DNA of 10,903 nucleotides from Clostridiales bacterium. GTDB lineage: Bacteria > Bacillota > Clostridia > UBA8921. Within the stretch, counting starts at the first letter, position 1; each line of letters begins with the position of its first letter. The position numbers and the translations under genes were made by a program. The notes beneath the pieces were generated by a model, which saw only the letters and a list, made by a program, of their open reading frames with translations, had not been told where the DNA came from and did no database searches. Where the stretch lies: NCBI GenBank assembly GCA_003535395.1, contig DOHE01000122.1, forward strand, positions 3,446 to 14,348, in the 5' to 3' direction. This document shows positions 1-7,494 of this stretch, in pieces.

Positions 1-180
1 ACCCAGACCACCATGCCCTTCGGGAGCCCGGAGGAGGTGCGGCGGGTGGTGGCGGACCGGCGGCAGCAACTGGGATGGGACGGGGCGCTGATCCTGTCGC
101 CAACCCACGTGCTGGAGCCGGAAGTCCCCCTGGATAATATCCTTGCATTCTGTGATGCCTGCCGGGAGGGTTTGGTATGA
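1..180 (+). CDS. Uroporphyrinogen decarboxylase (UroD)-family protein, C-terminal fragment
   Basis: Frame 1 is open from the first base to the TGA at 178-180 and gives the last 59 residues of a protein whose start lies outside the window. The tail reads TMPFGSPEEVRRVVADR, then LILSPTHVLEPEVPLDNILA. This matches the end of UroD-family TIM barrels (GTPEEVRxEV...LGPGGGYILAPTHxxxPxxPxENI). Family members either decarboxylate uroporphyrinogen III or, in the MtaA/CmuA-like branch, move methyl groups between corrinoid proteins and thiols. Family members next to glycosidases and sulfatases, as here, are probably not heme enzymes, but that is inference. The stop overlaps the next start (ATGA, 177-180), so the two genes are almost certainly co-transcribed and translationally coupled. 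The active-site half is not visible, so substrate cannot be judged. Confidence 0.8.
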   Translation, partial: TQTTMPFGSPEEVRRVVADRRQQLGWDGALILSPTHVLEPEVPLDNILAFCDACREGLV

Positions 181-2042
181 CGCCGGAGCAGGATGCGGCG
201 CGGGAAAAGGCCGGACGGAATCTGGCTCCGGCTCTGGCTTTCGCCCTATTGCTGTCCGTTCTGATGGTGGGGTGCAATCGAGGCCCCGGCTCGGGCAAAG
301 GGAGCCTCTCTCCGGGCGGCAGCCCGGCGGCAGCATCGATGCGGACAGCGACGGCCGTTTCTGGGGATACAGGTGTCGCAAAGGAGGGGACGGAAGTGGT
401 GATCCATGTCAAGGATTTCGGCGCGGTGGGGGATGGGATCCGGGATGACGGTCCGGCCATCACTGCTGCCCTCACCGAGGCGAAAAAAATAGAAAGCCCC
501 CGGCGGGTCGTTTTTGAACAGAAGACCTATAAAATCGGGGACAATCCCTACTCCTGGCACTATTTCCAGATATCCGGGCAATGGGACCTGACCCTGGAAG
601 GGAACGGGGCCACCCTGCTGTTTTCCAGGCAGAGCCTGGCATTTCTGTTCACGGACGGGGGCAACATCACCTGCCGTGGGTTTACGCTGGATGTGTATGA
701 GCCCTTATTCACCCAGGGGGAGGTCGTTGCGAAAAATACTGACGGGACCATGGACGTCCGGATCATGGACGGCTACCCGGATCCGCCGGTGGAAGCGTTC
801 CTGGTCAAAAGCAATTATCCGGCTTACGGGGGCGGCGGGCGGCACATGATCGTGTTCGATGCGGCCACCGGTCGGCGGAACATGAGCATGTCCTCCGACC
901 ATCTGTATATCAGCAATATCCGCCAGATCTCGGACCGCATTTTCCGGTTCACGGTCAAGGAAAACTACCTGCCGGCGTTTGCTGGGGTGGCGGTGGGAAA
1001 CCGGGTGACATATGGTTTCAACGGGGTCACACTGGATCCGGCGGTGGTGGCGGCGAAAAATCAATCTTCCTCTATCTATGCCCAGATCGCCGCCGACCGG
1101 GTAGAGAACATCACCCTGGAGGACATTATTATCTATGGTTCTGTGAACGGGGGCATCCGCGTCTCTGACATGCCGGGGGATGTGACCCTGAAGCAGGTCC
1201 GGGTGATGCGCAAACCGGGGACGCAGAACCTGCTCTCCACCATCTCGGATGCCCTGCACCTGATGAATATCCGGGGCCGGCTGGTGGTGGACGGATGCTT
1301 TGTGGAAGCCCCCGGGGACGACTGTATCAATGTGGGGACCATGGTGGAAAAGATCCTCAGCCAGCCCGCTGCCGGAGGCAGGACGATGACGCTGCAGACC
1401 GTGGACAACCGGTATTACTATTACCGTATCCGGGAAGGGGACGAACTTCAGTTTTATGACACGGCATCCAAAAAGGTGCTGGGTACAGCCCGGGTGACCC
1501 GGTCCCTGTTCGATTTATCTGCCAGGACCCATCAGGTGGCCCTGGACCGGGAGATCGCCGGACTGGCGCCGGCATCCGCAGAAGTGATGGACCTGGGGCA
1601 GATGACTCTGTCCACGGAGATCCGCGGGTGCACCATGAAACCGGTGATGCGCAATGCCATGCTGGTGCGGGCGCAAAATATGACGATTCACGACAATACC
1701 CTGGACCTGTCTGCCGGGGGAGTGCTGGGGATCAACTTAAGCTATGCCAGCTTCGGGGATGGAGCCCGGTGCCGGAACATCACCATTGAAAATAATCACA
1801 TCATCAATCCAACCTCCTGGGGGATCCTGCTTTCCTGCCCGTACCGGGACAGCGTCGGGATCAGCGATACGCGGGATCTGTCCATCCTTGGCAACACCTT
1901 CCAGGCGGACCAGGGCAGGGCTATCCAGATCAACGGGCTGGACGGCCTCACCCTGCGGGACAACCGCATCCTCCGGGGCGGGCAGGTCCTGGCGGATCCG
2001 TCCGCGTATATCAGCTTGGTGAATGTGACGGGGATGAAGTAG
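177..2042 (+). CDS. Right-handed beta-helix lipoprotein, possibly GH110-like glycosidase
   Basis: Encodes 621 residues. Residues 16-32 are a hydrophobic segment ending in VLMVGC, with the candidate lipobox Cys at 33, so the protein is probably a lipoprotein on the outer face of the membrane. Residues 34-75 form a Gly/Ser/Ala-rich linker. A pectate-lyase-3-type beta-helix entry motif (KDFGAVGDGIRDD) begins near residue 79, and repeated short beta-strand rungs (ITLEDIIIYG, VTLKQVRVM, LVVDGCFVEA, MTIHDNTLDL, ITIENNHI, LTLRDNRIL) run to the C terminus. Acidic candidates for catalysis are D358 (SDALH) and D381-D382 (GDDCIN). The order of HYF, FTQGEVV, SDALH..NIRG and GDDxxN recalls GH110 alpha-1,3-galactosidases, though this is remembered family resemblance and other beta-helix glycosidases or lyases remain possible. 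GGGAGGG at 164-170 sits 6 nt before the ATG, which supports this start. It overlaps the UroD-family gene by 4 nt and is followed 67 nt later by the sulfatase. Confidence 0.85.
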   Translation: MTPEQDAAREKAGRNLAPALAFALLLSVLMVGCNRGPGSGKGSLSPGGSPAAASMRTATAVSGDTGVAKEGTEVVIHVKDFGAVGDGIRDDGPAITAALTEAKKIESPRRVVFEQKTYKIGDNPYSWHYFQISGQWDLTLEGNGATLLFSRQSLAFLFTDGGNITCRGFTLDVYEPLFTQGEVVAKNTDGTMDVRIMDGYPDPPVEAFLVKSNYPAYGGGGRHMIVFDAATGRRNMSMSSDHLYISNIRQISDRIFRFTVKENYLPAFAGVAVGNRVTYGFNGVTLDPAVVAAKNQSSSIYAQIAADRVENITLEDIIIYGSVNGGIRVSDMPGDVTLKQVRVMRKPGTQNLLSTISDALHLMNIRGRLVVDGCFVEAPGDDCINVGTMVEKILSQPAAGGRTMTLQTVDNRYYYYRIREGDELQFYDTASKKVLGTARVTRSLFDLSARTHQVALDREIAGLAPASAEVMDLGQMTLSTEIRGCTMKPVMRNAMLVRAQNMTIHDNTLDLSAGGVLGINLSYASFGDGARCRNITIENNHIINPTSWGILLSCPYRDSVGISDTRDLSILGNTFQADQGRAIQINGLDGLTLRDNRILRGGQVLADPSAYISLVNVTGMK

Positions 2043-2094
2043 GACAGGAGACCGGGCCTGACCGACGCCAGATATTTTTTAAGTTTATGATTTC

Positions 2095-2101
2095 AGGAGG
2101 G
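2095..2101 (+). promoter_or_regulatory. Strong ribosome binding site of the sulfatase gene
   Basis: AGGAGGG lies 8 nt upstream of the ATG at 2110, inside an A/T-rich leader (2071-2109) that contrasts with the GC-rich flanking genes. It fixes the sulfatase start. No convincing terminator or promoter was seen in the 67-nt gap, so read-through from the upstream lipoprotein gene is likely. Confidence 0.75.
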
Positions 2102-2109
2102 AAAATTTT

Positions 2110-3603
2110 ATGCAGACAGGCAGCGCAAGAAGACCCAATATCATCGTAATGCTGTCCGACGACCAGGGGGCCTGGGCGATGGGATGTGCCGGCAATCCGG
2201 AGATCATCACGCCCAATCTGGACCGCATGGCGGCAGCCGGGGTCCGGTTCGAAAACTTTTTCTGTACATCTCCTGTATGCTCCCCGGCCCGCGCCTCCCT
2301 GCTGACGGGGCGCATCCCCTCCCAGCACGGGATCCACGACTTTCTCGGGGGCGGGAACATGGGACCGGATGCGGTGGAATACCTGGCTGGCCAGAAGGGG
2401 TATACGGATTTTCTGGCAGAAGCCGGGTATGTCTGCGGACTCAGCGGGAAGTGGCACCTGGGGGACAGCCGCAGGCCCCAGAAAGGATTCAGTCACTGGT
2501 ATGCCCACCAGGGCGGGGGTGGCCCCTACTACAATGCCCCTATGATCCGGGACGGGGAGCCGGTGACGGAAGAGGGGTACCTGACAGAGCGGATCACGGA
2601 CGATGCCTTGGATTTTCTGGAGACCGTGGCGGGCAGAGGGCAGGACGGGGAGGCAGGCGGCATGCAGGCGGGCGGAAAGCAGCCCTTTTACCTGAGCGTA
2701 CATTATACCGCACCCCATGCCCCCTGGATCAGCAATCACCCCCGGGAGTTTGTGGAACTGTATGCGGAATGCGCCTTTGCAAGCTGTCCCCAGGAACCGG
2801 TCCATCCCTGGAACATCGATCCGGAGCATGGATTCAATCGTTCGCGGGAAAATCTCATGGGGTATTTTGCCTCCATCACAGCCATGGACTTTCATATCGG
2901 ACGCATCCTGGACAAGGTTGAGGCGCTGGGCATCGGGTCCGAGACACTGCTGGTGTTCCTGAGCGACAACGGGCACAGCTGCGGGCAGCACGGATACTGG
3001 GGCAAAGGGAATACCACCTTTCCCCTCAACATGTATGACACTTCTGTGAAAGTGCCCGCGATCTTCTGCTGGCCTGGTGGTTTTCCGGCCGGAAGGGTGA
3101 GCCAGGCCATGGTGAGCGGGTATGACTTCATGCCGACCCTCCTGGAAGCGGCCGGCCTGGCCGATCCGGAAGCGGAGAAACTGCCGGGCAGAAGTTTTCT
3201 GTCTGTGCTGCAGGGAGAAGCGGAGCAGGTCCGCGGGGAAGTGGTGGTATTTGATGAATACGGGCCGGTGCGGATGATTCGGACCCGGGAGTGGAAGTAT
3301 GTGCACCGTTATCCTTTCGGGCCGCACGAACTCTATGACCTGGTACAGGATCCCGGAGAGCGGGAAAACCTGATAGGAAGGGGGGATCAGGCAGAGCTGG
3401 CCGCCGGGCTGCGGGAACGGCTGGACCGCTGGTTCATCCGGTATGTCGACCCAGCCCTGGATGGGCTCCGGGAGGAGGTCACCGGCAAGGGGCAGCTGTC
3501 ACCGGCCGGCCTGGCGGGGAGGGGAAAGCCGGCCTACAACGGCCATGTGGACCCCGGGTTTGTGCTGACCTGGCCGCAGAAGCACGGCAAGGCAGGCGAA
3601 TAG
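2110..3603 (+). CDS. Cys-type sulfatase, cytoplasmic
   Basis: A 497-residue type I sulfatase that would hydrolyse sulfate esters, probably on a glycan. The metal-binding DD is at 17-18 (NIIVMLSDDQG). The sulfatase signature C-S-P-A-R-A-S-L-L-T-G-R starts at C57, with C57 as the residue to be oxidised to formylglycine and R61 in the core. K114 and H116 lie in GKWHLG, H203 in APHAPW, D286-N287 in LSDNG, and K299 in WGKGN. All the usual active-site residues are therefore present. The Cys form is matured in anaerobes by the radical-SAM enzyme anSME, which is not in this window. There is no signal peptide: the N terminus MQTGSARRPNIIV enters directly into the first beta strand, so the enzyme should act in the cytoplasm on imported sulfated oligosaccharide. 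The tail after residue 420 is typical of the family. The GH2 gene follows with a 42-nt gap to its preferred start, which suggests a shared transcript. The exact sulfated sugar cannot be read from the sequence. Confidence 0.95.
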   Translation: MQTGSARRPNIIVMLSDDQGAWAMGCAGNPEIITPNLDRMAAAGVRFENFFCTSPVCSPARASLLTGRIPSQHGIHDFLGGGNMGPDAVEYLAGQKGYTDFLAEAGYVCGLSGKWHLGDSRRPQKGFSHWYAHQGGGGPYYNAPMIRDGEPVTEEGYLTERITDDALDFLETVAGRGQDGEAGGMQAGGKQPFYLSVHYTAPHAPWISNHPREFVELYAECAFASCPQEPVHPWNIDPEHGFNRSRENLMGYFASITAMDFHIGRILDKVEALGIGSETLLVFLSDNGHSCGQHGYWGKGNTTFPLNMYDTSVKVPAIFCWPGGFPAGRVSQAMVSGYDFMPTLLEAAGLADPEAEKLPGRSFLSVLQGEAEQVRGEVVVFDEYGPVRMIRTREWKYVHRYPFGPHELYDLVQDPGERENLIGRGDQAELAAGLRERLDRWFIRYVDPALDGLREEVTGKGQLSPAGLAGRGKPAYNGHVDPGFVLTWPQKHGKAGE

Positions 3604-3633
3604 GCGGCGCGAGCCAGCGGATATACGAGCAAT

Positions 3634-3638
3634 GGAGG
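3634..3638 (+). promoter_or_regulatory. Ribosome binding site that favours the second ATG of the GH2 gene
   Basis: GGAGG lies only 1 nt before the ATG at 3640 but 7 nt before the in-frame ATG at 3646. The second spacing is the normal one, so translation most likely begins at 3646, removing two residues (MG) from the longer reading. Confidence 0.65.
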
Positions 3639-3645
3639 TATGGGA

Positions 3646-5979
3646 ATGTCAGGCGTGCAAAGAAGAGTGCTCTCATTCAATGACGGTTATGAAGTGGCGC
3701 GGGGAAACTGGATCGGCCAGCCGGGAGGGGATTTCCAGGCGGTCATGGTTCCCCATGACTATGCCCGGCTGCAGCCCGGCGGGCGGGAATTCCCGGGCGG
3801 GGGTGCCCAGGGCTATGTGGACTGTTTCCATACCATCACTTACCGGAAGCATTTTGTTTATCAGCCAAAGGGCCCGGAGGAACGCTGCTGGATCCTGTTC
3901 GACGGGGTATTTCGCAGAAGTTCGGTTTATTTGAATGGTCAGCTGCTGGGGGAGCGCCCGTACGGCTACGTTCCCTTTTATTTCGATATGACCCCGTTCC
4001 TGAAGGAGGGGGGCAACCTGCTGGAGGTGCTGGTGGACAATGCCAAACCTCCGGCAGACCGGTGGTATTCCGGCATGGGCATCTACCGGGATGTAAAGCT
4101 GATTTGCACCTCGGATGTGCACCTGCGCCTTTACGGCACATACATCACGACACCCCGGATCAGCCCGGAACAGGCCGAGGTGCAGATCCGGTACGAAGTG
4201 CTCTGCCACGCGGGACCTGGCGCCGGCGCTGTGGAGATCCGGACGGAGATCCTGGACGGGGGGAATGTTGTGGCCGCCTCTTCGGTGACCGGAGACGGGG
4301 ACACCCTGGCCGACCGGCTCACCGTGCCTTCGCCAAGCCTGTGGCAGCCGGATTCACCCCATCTGTATACCGCCCGGACCACCCTGCTTTCCGGCGGGGT
4401 CGTCAAGGACCGGCTGGAAACCCGCTTTGGCATCCGGGACGTCGTATTTGATACAGACCGGGGGATGTTCCTGAACGGCAGGCCGATCAGGATCAAAGGG
4501 GTCAACCTGCACCATGACTGCGGTCTTACCGGATCCGCCTTCCTTAGGGACGCCTGGATCCGCCGGCTGCGGACGCTCAGGGAGATCGGGGTGAATGCCA
4601 TCCGCTGCAGTCACAATCCCCAGGCGGAAATCTTCTATGACCTGTGTGATGAAATGGGATTCCTGGTCTTTGATGAAGCCTTTGATAAATGGACATGGGA
4701 GCACGGCTGGTACAAGGATCATTTTGATGCCTGGTGGAAGGCCGACCTGACGGCCATGCTGGAGCGGGACCGCAACCATCCCTGCGTGATCCTCTGGAGC
4801 GTGGGAAATGAACTGGAAAACCAGGGTTCGCCGGAGATGGTGCGGATCCTGGGCATGCTGGCGGACCATGTGAAGGCATTTGAACCCACGCGCCCGGTGA
4901 CGGTGGCGCTGAATCCGTGTTATCCGGGCTGGGAAAGCGGTCAGGGGCTGCAGCCGATCCTGGACTGGACATACCGGATCTCGCGGAAGGTGGATATATT
5001 ATCCCTGAATTATCAGGAGCAGTGGTATGAAGAGTTGCGCAAAGCGATCCCGGACCGGCTGATCATCGGGAGTGAGGTCTACCAGTATTATACCGGGGAG
5101 GGAGTGTGGTTTGACTGCATGCGGGAAAAGCATCCCTGGTGGTATGTGGAGGAGAATGCGTATGTGATCGGGGCGTTTTACTGGGCGGGGGCGGATTATC
5201 TGGGTGAATCCTTCGGGTGGCCGGCCCGGGGCTGGAGCGCGGATCTGCTGGATATCGCCGGCTTCGAACGGCCTTTTGCCAGCCACTCCCGGGCGCTCTG
5301 GACGGATAAGCCCATGGCGAAGCTGGCAGTGTTCGATGACAAACAGCCCTATGAGCATATGAATACCTGCTGGAGCTATCCCAAATGTACGGACCACCTG
5401 GTGATCGACCGGGAGCCGGGAGAGGTGGTGCGGGCAGGGGTCTATACCAACTGCGAAACCGTCGAACTGATTTCCGGCAAGCGATCCTACGGGGAGCGCG
5501 CTGCCGGGGAGGGGAGCGACAGGCTGGTCCGGTTCAACCTGAGATTCCAGCCGAACATGGAAGTCATCCTCATCGGGCGCAATGGCGGGGTGGAAGCGGT
5601 GCGGGAAGAGATCCGGCCGTTTGGGCCGCCCCATGCAATTTCTGCGGTGGCGGACAAACAAATCCTGGAGCCGGACCCCCACAGTCTGGCGTTTATCACC
5701 GTGCATATCCTGGATGCAGCCGGGAACTGGAACAAAAACGCAGCGACACCGGTCGAAATCTCGCTGTCCGGTCCCCTGGAACTGCTCGGCATGGATAATG
5801 GCGATATCCGAAGCCGCCATCCCTACGACACCCAAACCTTAACCACCTGGAAGGGGCGGTGCCTCATCGCGCTGCGGGCCGGGAGCGGCGGGAAGACCGG
5901 AAAAGGGACGCTTCGGATCGCAGCGCCGGAGCTTGGCAGCGAATGCGTGCTGGAATTTGAGGCGGTTGCGAATACATAG
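3646..5979 (+). CDS. Glycoside hydrolase family 2, beta-galactosidase-like
   Basis: Encodes 777 residues from the preferred ATG at 3646 (779 from 3640). The order is a sugar-binding jelly-roll domain (about 10-150; RSSVYLNG, SGMGIYRDV), an Ig-like domain (about 155-265), a TIM barrel (about 270-550), then a DUF4982-like segment and a C-terminal Ig-like domain with LLGMDNGD and a final beta-rich stretch. In the barrel, IRCSHNPQ and FDEAFDKW are typical GH2 motifs. The acid/base Glu is E389 in WSVGNELE and the likely nucleophile is E477 in IIGSEVY. The N-x-K motif diagnostic of beta-glucuronidases is not seen at the expected place (WSADLLDIAGFER), so a beta-galactosidase-type activity is more likely than glucuronidase. 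This is inference, as GH2 also includes other activities. No signal peptide is present, so it should work in the cytoplasm beside the sulfatase, cleaving oligosaccharides before or after desulfation. Confidence 0.93.
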   Translation: MSGVQRRVLSFNDGYEVARGNWIGQPGGDFQAVMVPHDYARLQPGGREFPGGGAQGYVDCFHTITYRKHFVYQPKGPEERCWILFDGVFRRSSVYLNGQLLGERPYGYVPFYFDMTPFLKEGGNLLEVLVDNAKPPADRWYSGMGIYRDVKLICTSDVHLRLYGTYITTPRISPEQAEVQIRYEVLCHAGPGAGAVEIRTEILDGGNVVAASSVTGDGDTLADRLTVPSPSLWQPDSPHLYTARTTLLSGGVVKDRLETRFGIRDVVFDTDRGMFLNGRPIRIKGVNLHHDCGLTGSAFLRDAWIRRLRTLREIGVNAIRCSHNPQAEIFYDLCDEMGFLVFDEAFDKWTWEHGWYKDHFDAWWKADLTAMLERDRNHPCVILWSVGNELENQGSPEMVRILGMLADHVKAFEPTRPVTVALNPCYPGWESGQGLQPILDWTYRISRKVDILSLNYQEQWYEELRKAIPDRLIIGSEVYQYYTGEGVWFDCMREKHPWWYVEENAYVIGAFYWAGADYLGESFGWPARGWSADLLDIAGFERPFASHSRALWTDKPMAKLAVFDDKQPYEHMNTCWSYPKCTDHLVIDREPGEVVRAGVYTNCETVELISGKRSYGERAAGEGSDRLVRFNLRFQPNMEVILIGRNGGVEAVREEIRPFGPPHAISAVADKQILEPDPHSLAFITVHILDAAGNWNKNAATPVEISLSGPLELLGMDNGDIRSRHPYDTQTLTTWKGRCLIALRAGSGGKTGKGTLRIAAPELGSECVLEFEAVANT

Positions 5980-5992
5980 CAGCTGCATGAAC

Positions 5993-6010
5993 AGGGCCTT
6001 AGCCCTTTCT
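5993..6010 (+). terminator. Weak hairpin after the GH2 gene, possible terminator
   Basis: AGGGC and GCCCT form a 5-bp stem around the loop CTTA, followed by TTCT. Outer ACAGG and CCTGT could add an alternative pairing. It lies 14 nt after the GH2 stop, the right place for a terminator, but the stem is short and the T-run poor. Confidence 0.3.
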
Positions 6011-6032
6011 CCTGTAACTATACTTTATGTTT

Positions 6033-6077
6033 TTATGTCAAGAAAAGTATTAGAAATTGATACTTTTCTTGACATAA
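6033..6077. repeat. Palindrome with 18-bp perfect arms, candidate operator
   Basis: The left arm TTATGTCAAGAAAAGTAT (6033-6050) and right arm ATACTTTTCTTGACATAA (6060-6077) are exact reverse complements, separated by the 9-nt loop TAGAAATTG. The right arm contains the TTGACA -35 box of the promoter ahead of the ATPase gene, so a protein bound here would block RNA polymerase. It is AT-rich with no T-run directly after it, so an operator is likelier than a terminator. It could also be a remnant of a small inverted-repeat element. Confidence 0.75.
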
Positions 6078-6097
6078 CTATATGGCTGCGGTAACAT
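6069..6097 (+). promoter_or_regulatory. Sigma-70-type promoter of the ATPase gene
   Basis: A consensus -35 TTGACA (6069-6074) is followed by exactly 17 nt and the -10 TAACAT (92-97 of the 6000s, 4 of 6 matches). A better -10 match, CATAAT at 6095-6100, has a longer 20-nt spacer. The -35 lies inside the palindrome, so regulation by a repressor is plausible. Confidence 0.6.
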
Positions 6098-6116
6098 AAT
6101 AGAAAAAAAGAGAGAC

Positions 6117-6121
6117 AGGAG
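6117..6121 (+). promoter_or_regulatory. Ribosome binding site used by the GTG start of the ATPase gene
   Basis: AGGAG is 10 nt before the GTG at 6132. An ATG at 6122 directly abuts it but lies in another frame that soon closes. No in-frame ATG exists nearby upstream, and the protein's family-typical N terminus begins just after the GTG. Confidence 0.5.
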
Positions 6122-6131
6122 ATGCAGTTTC

Positions 6132-7430
6132 GTGCGCAGAAAGATCGAAAACCGGCTTGCCGCATGGAAGGGAAAAGAAGACGGGGAACGGATGCCACTG
6201 CTGCTGTATGGCGCAAGGCAGGTCGGCAAGACGTACATCCTGAAGGAATTTGGTGAGCGGTATTTCCAGAACATGGTCTATGTCAACCTGGAAACAAACC
6301 CGGCTGTCGCTGACTATTTTTCAGGCGATATTTCTCCGGCAAGACTGTTTCGTTTTCTGGAAACGGTTGCGCATGAGGAGATCCTGCCCGGGAAAACCCT
6401 GGTGGTGCTCGATGAAGTGCAGTGTTGCGAACGCGCGCTGACCTCTTTGAAATATATTGCGGAACAGGCTCCGCAGATCCATGTGGCAGCCGCCGGAAGC
6501 CTGCTTGGTGTAGCGGTCCGGCGGGAGCAATACGCATTCCCTGTCGGCAGGGTGGAAAGTATGACGCTTTATCCCCTGGATTTCGAGGAGTTTCTGTGGG
6601 CAGTGAACGAGGAGAGGCTGGCTGCTGAGATCAGAAGATGCTTTGGCGGGATGGAACCGATGCCGGAAGCGCTGCATCAGCGGGCCATCGAGCTTTATAG
6701 ATATTATCTGATCGTCGGGGGTATGCCAGCCAGTGCGAATAAATTTGTTGAAACGGGAAAGCTGATCCACTCTTCGGATATGCAGCATGAAATCATGAAC
6801 AATTATGTGGCGGATATGGCCAAATATACGACCCCTTCAGACACGGTGAAGATCCGGGCCTGCTTCAATTCCATCCCGGCTCAGCTGGCAAAGGAAAATA
6901 CCAAATTCCAGTATAAAGTTGTGCAGAAAGGGGGCAGTGCTTCTCTGTTTGGGGTTTCCATCGACTGGCTGGAACAGTCCGGCATTGTTTTCAAAGCGCT
7001 GAAGGTCGACCATGGTAAAGTCCCGGTTGCAGTCTATGCGGATCTTTCCTCTTTCAAGCTGTATATGGTGGATGCAGGGATGCTGGTCACGAAAGCCGGG
7101 ATGCCGCAGCAGACGGTTTTGACGGGAGCAGAGAGCCCGTTTATGGGAGCTGTGACGGAGAACTATGTTGCACAGGCGCTTGCGTCCAATGGATATCCCC
7201 TGTATTACTGGAGGAGCGAAGATACCGCCGAGGTGGATTTTGTTCTCCAGATCCATGGGGAAATCGTCCCCGTTGAAGTCAAGCGAGGAGAACATACACG
7301 GTCAAGAAGCCTGGATGTATTCAGGAAAAAATACCAACCGGCATATGCCATCCGATTTTCAGAAAAGAATTTCGGCAGGGCAGGCGATTTGCTGCTGCTG
7401 CCTTTGTATGCGGCATTTTGCATAGGATAA
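6132..7430 (+). CDS. AAA ATPase with DUF4143-type C-terminal domain
   Basis: A 432-residue protein of usual family length. The N terminus RRKIENRLAAWK leads into Walker A GARQVGKT (27-34) and Walker B LVVLDEVQ with D94-E95. The middle (FNSIPAQLAKENTKFQYK, then IDWLEQSGI) is typical of the DUF4143 family. The C terminus has the PD-(D/E)xK-like pattern E367-V-D369 ... VEVK (E382-x-K384), as in nuclease-fold domains, though cleavage activity has not generally been shown for this family. These stand-alone cytoplasmic ATPases are common and often multicopy in Clostridia and archaea, with unknown function. The gene has its own promoter with a palindrome over the -35 box and is flanked by unrelated genes. 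It uses visibly more A/T-ending codons than the glycan genes, which suggests separate acquisition. It converges on the membrane protein gene, with a 64-nt gap. Confidence 0.9.
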   Translation: MRRKIENRLAAWKGKEDGERMPLLLYGARQVGKTYILKEFGERYFQNMVYVNLETNPAVADYFSGDISPARLFRFLETVAHEEILPGKTLVVLDEVQCCERALTSLKYIAEQAPQIHVAAAGSLLGVAVRREQYAFPVGRVESMTLYPLDFEEFLWAVNEERLAAEIRRCFGGMEPMPEALHQRAIELYRYYLIVGGMPASANKFVETGKLIHSSDMQHEIMNNYVADMAKYTTPSDTVKIRACFNSIPAQLAKENTKFQYKVVQKGGSASLFGVSIDWLEQSGIVFKALKVDHGKVPVAVYADLSSFKLYMVDAGMLVTKAGMPQQTVLTGAESPFMGAVTENYVAQALASNGYPLYYWRSEDTAEVDFVLQIHGEIVPVEVKRGEHTRSRSLDVFRKKYQPAYAIRFSEKNFGRAGDLLLLPLYAAFCIG

Positions 7431-7494
7431 TAGAGGAGCTCCCCATGGTAGAATGTTCCAGCTGGGATATCTGCCTGACCCGGGCGGTCTCTGA

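Noticed and set aside
2011..3327. 438-codon open frame on the minus strand opposite the sulfatase
   Set aside because: It is a shadow of a GC-rich gene. The product is His/Pro/Arg-rich without domain marks, while the plus-strand frame has all the sulfatase active-site residues.
4999..5835. 278-codon open frame on the minus strand opposite the GH2 gene
   Set aside because: It overlaps conserved GH2 sequence, shows no recognisable motif, and has the composition expected of an antisense frame.
6033..6077. Rho-independent terminator for the GH2 gene
   Set aside because: The stem is AT-rich with no T-run after it, and its right arm supplies a consensus -35 box, so an operator reading fits better.
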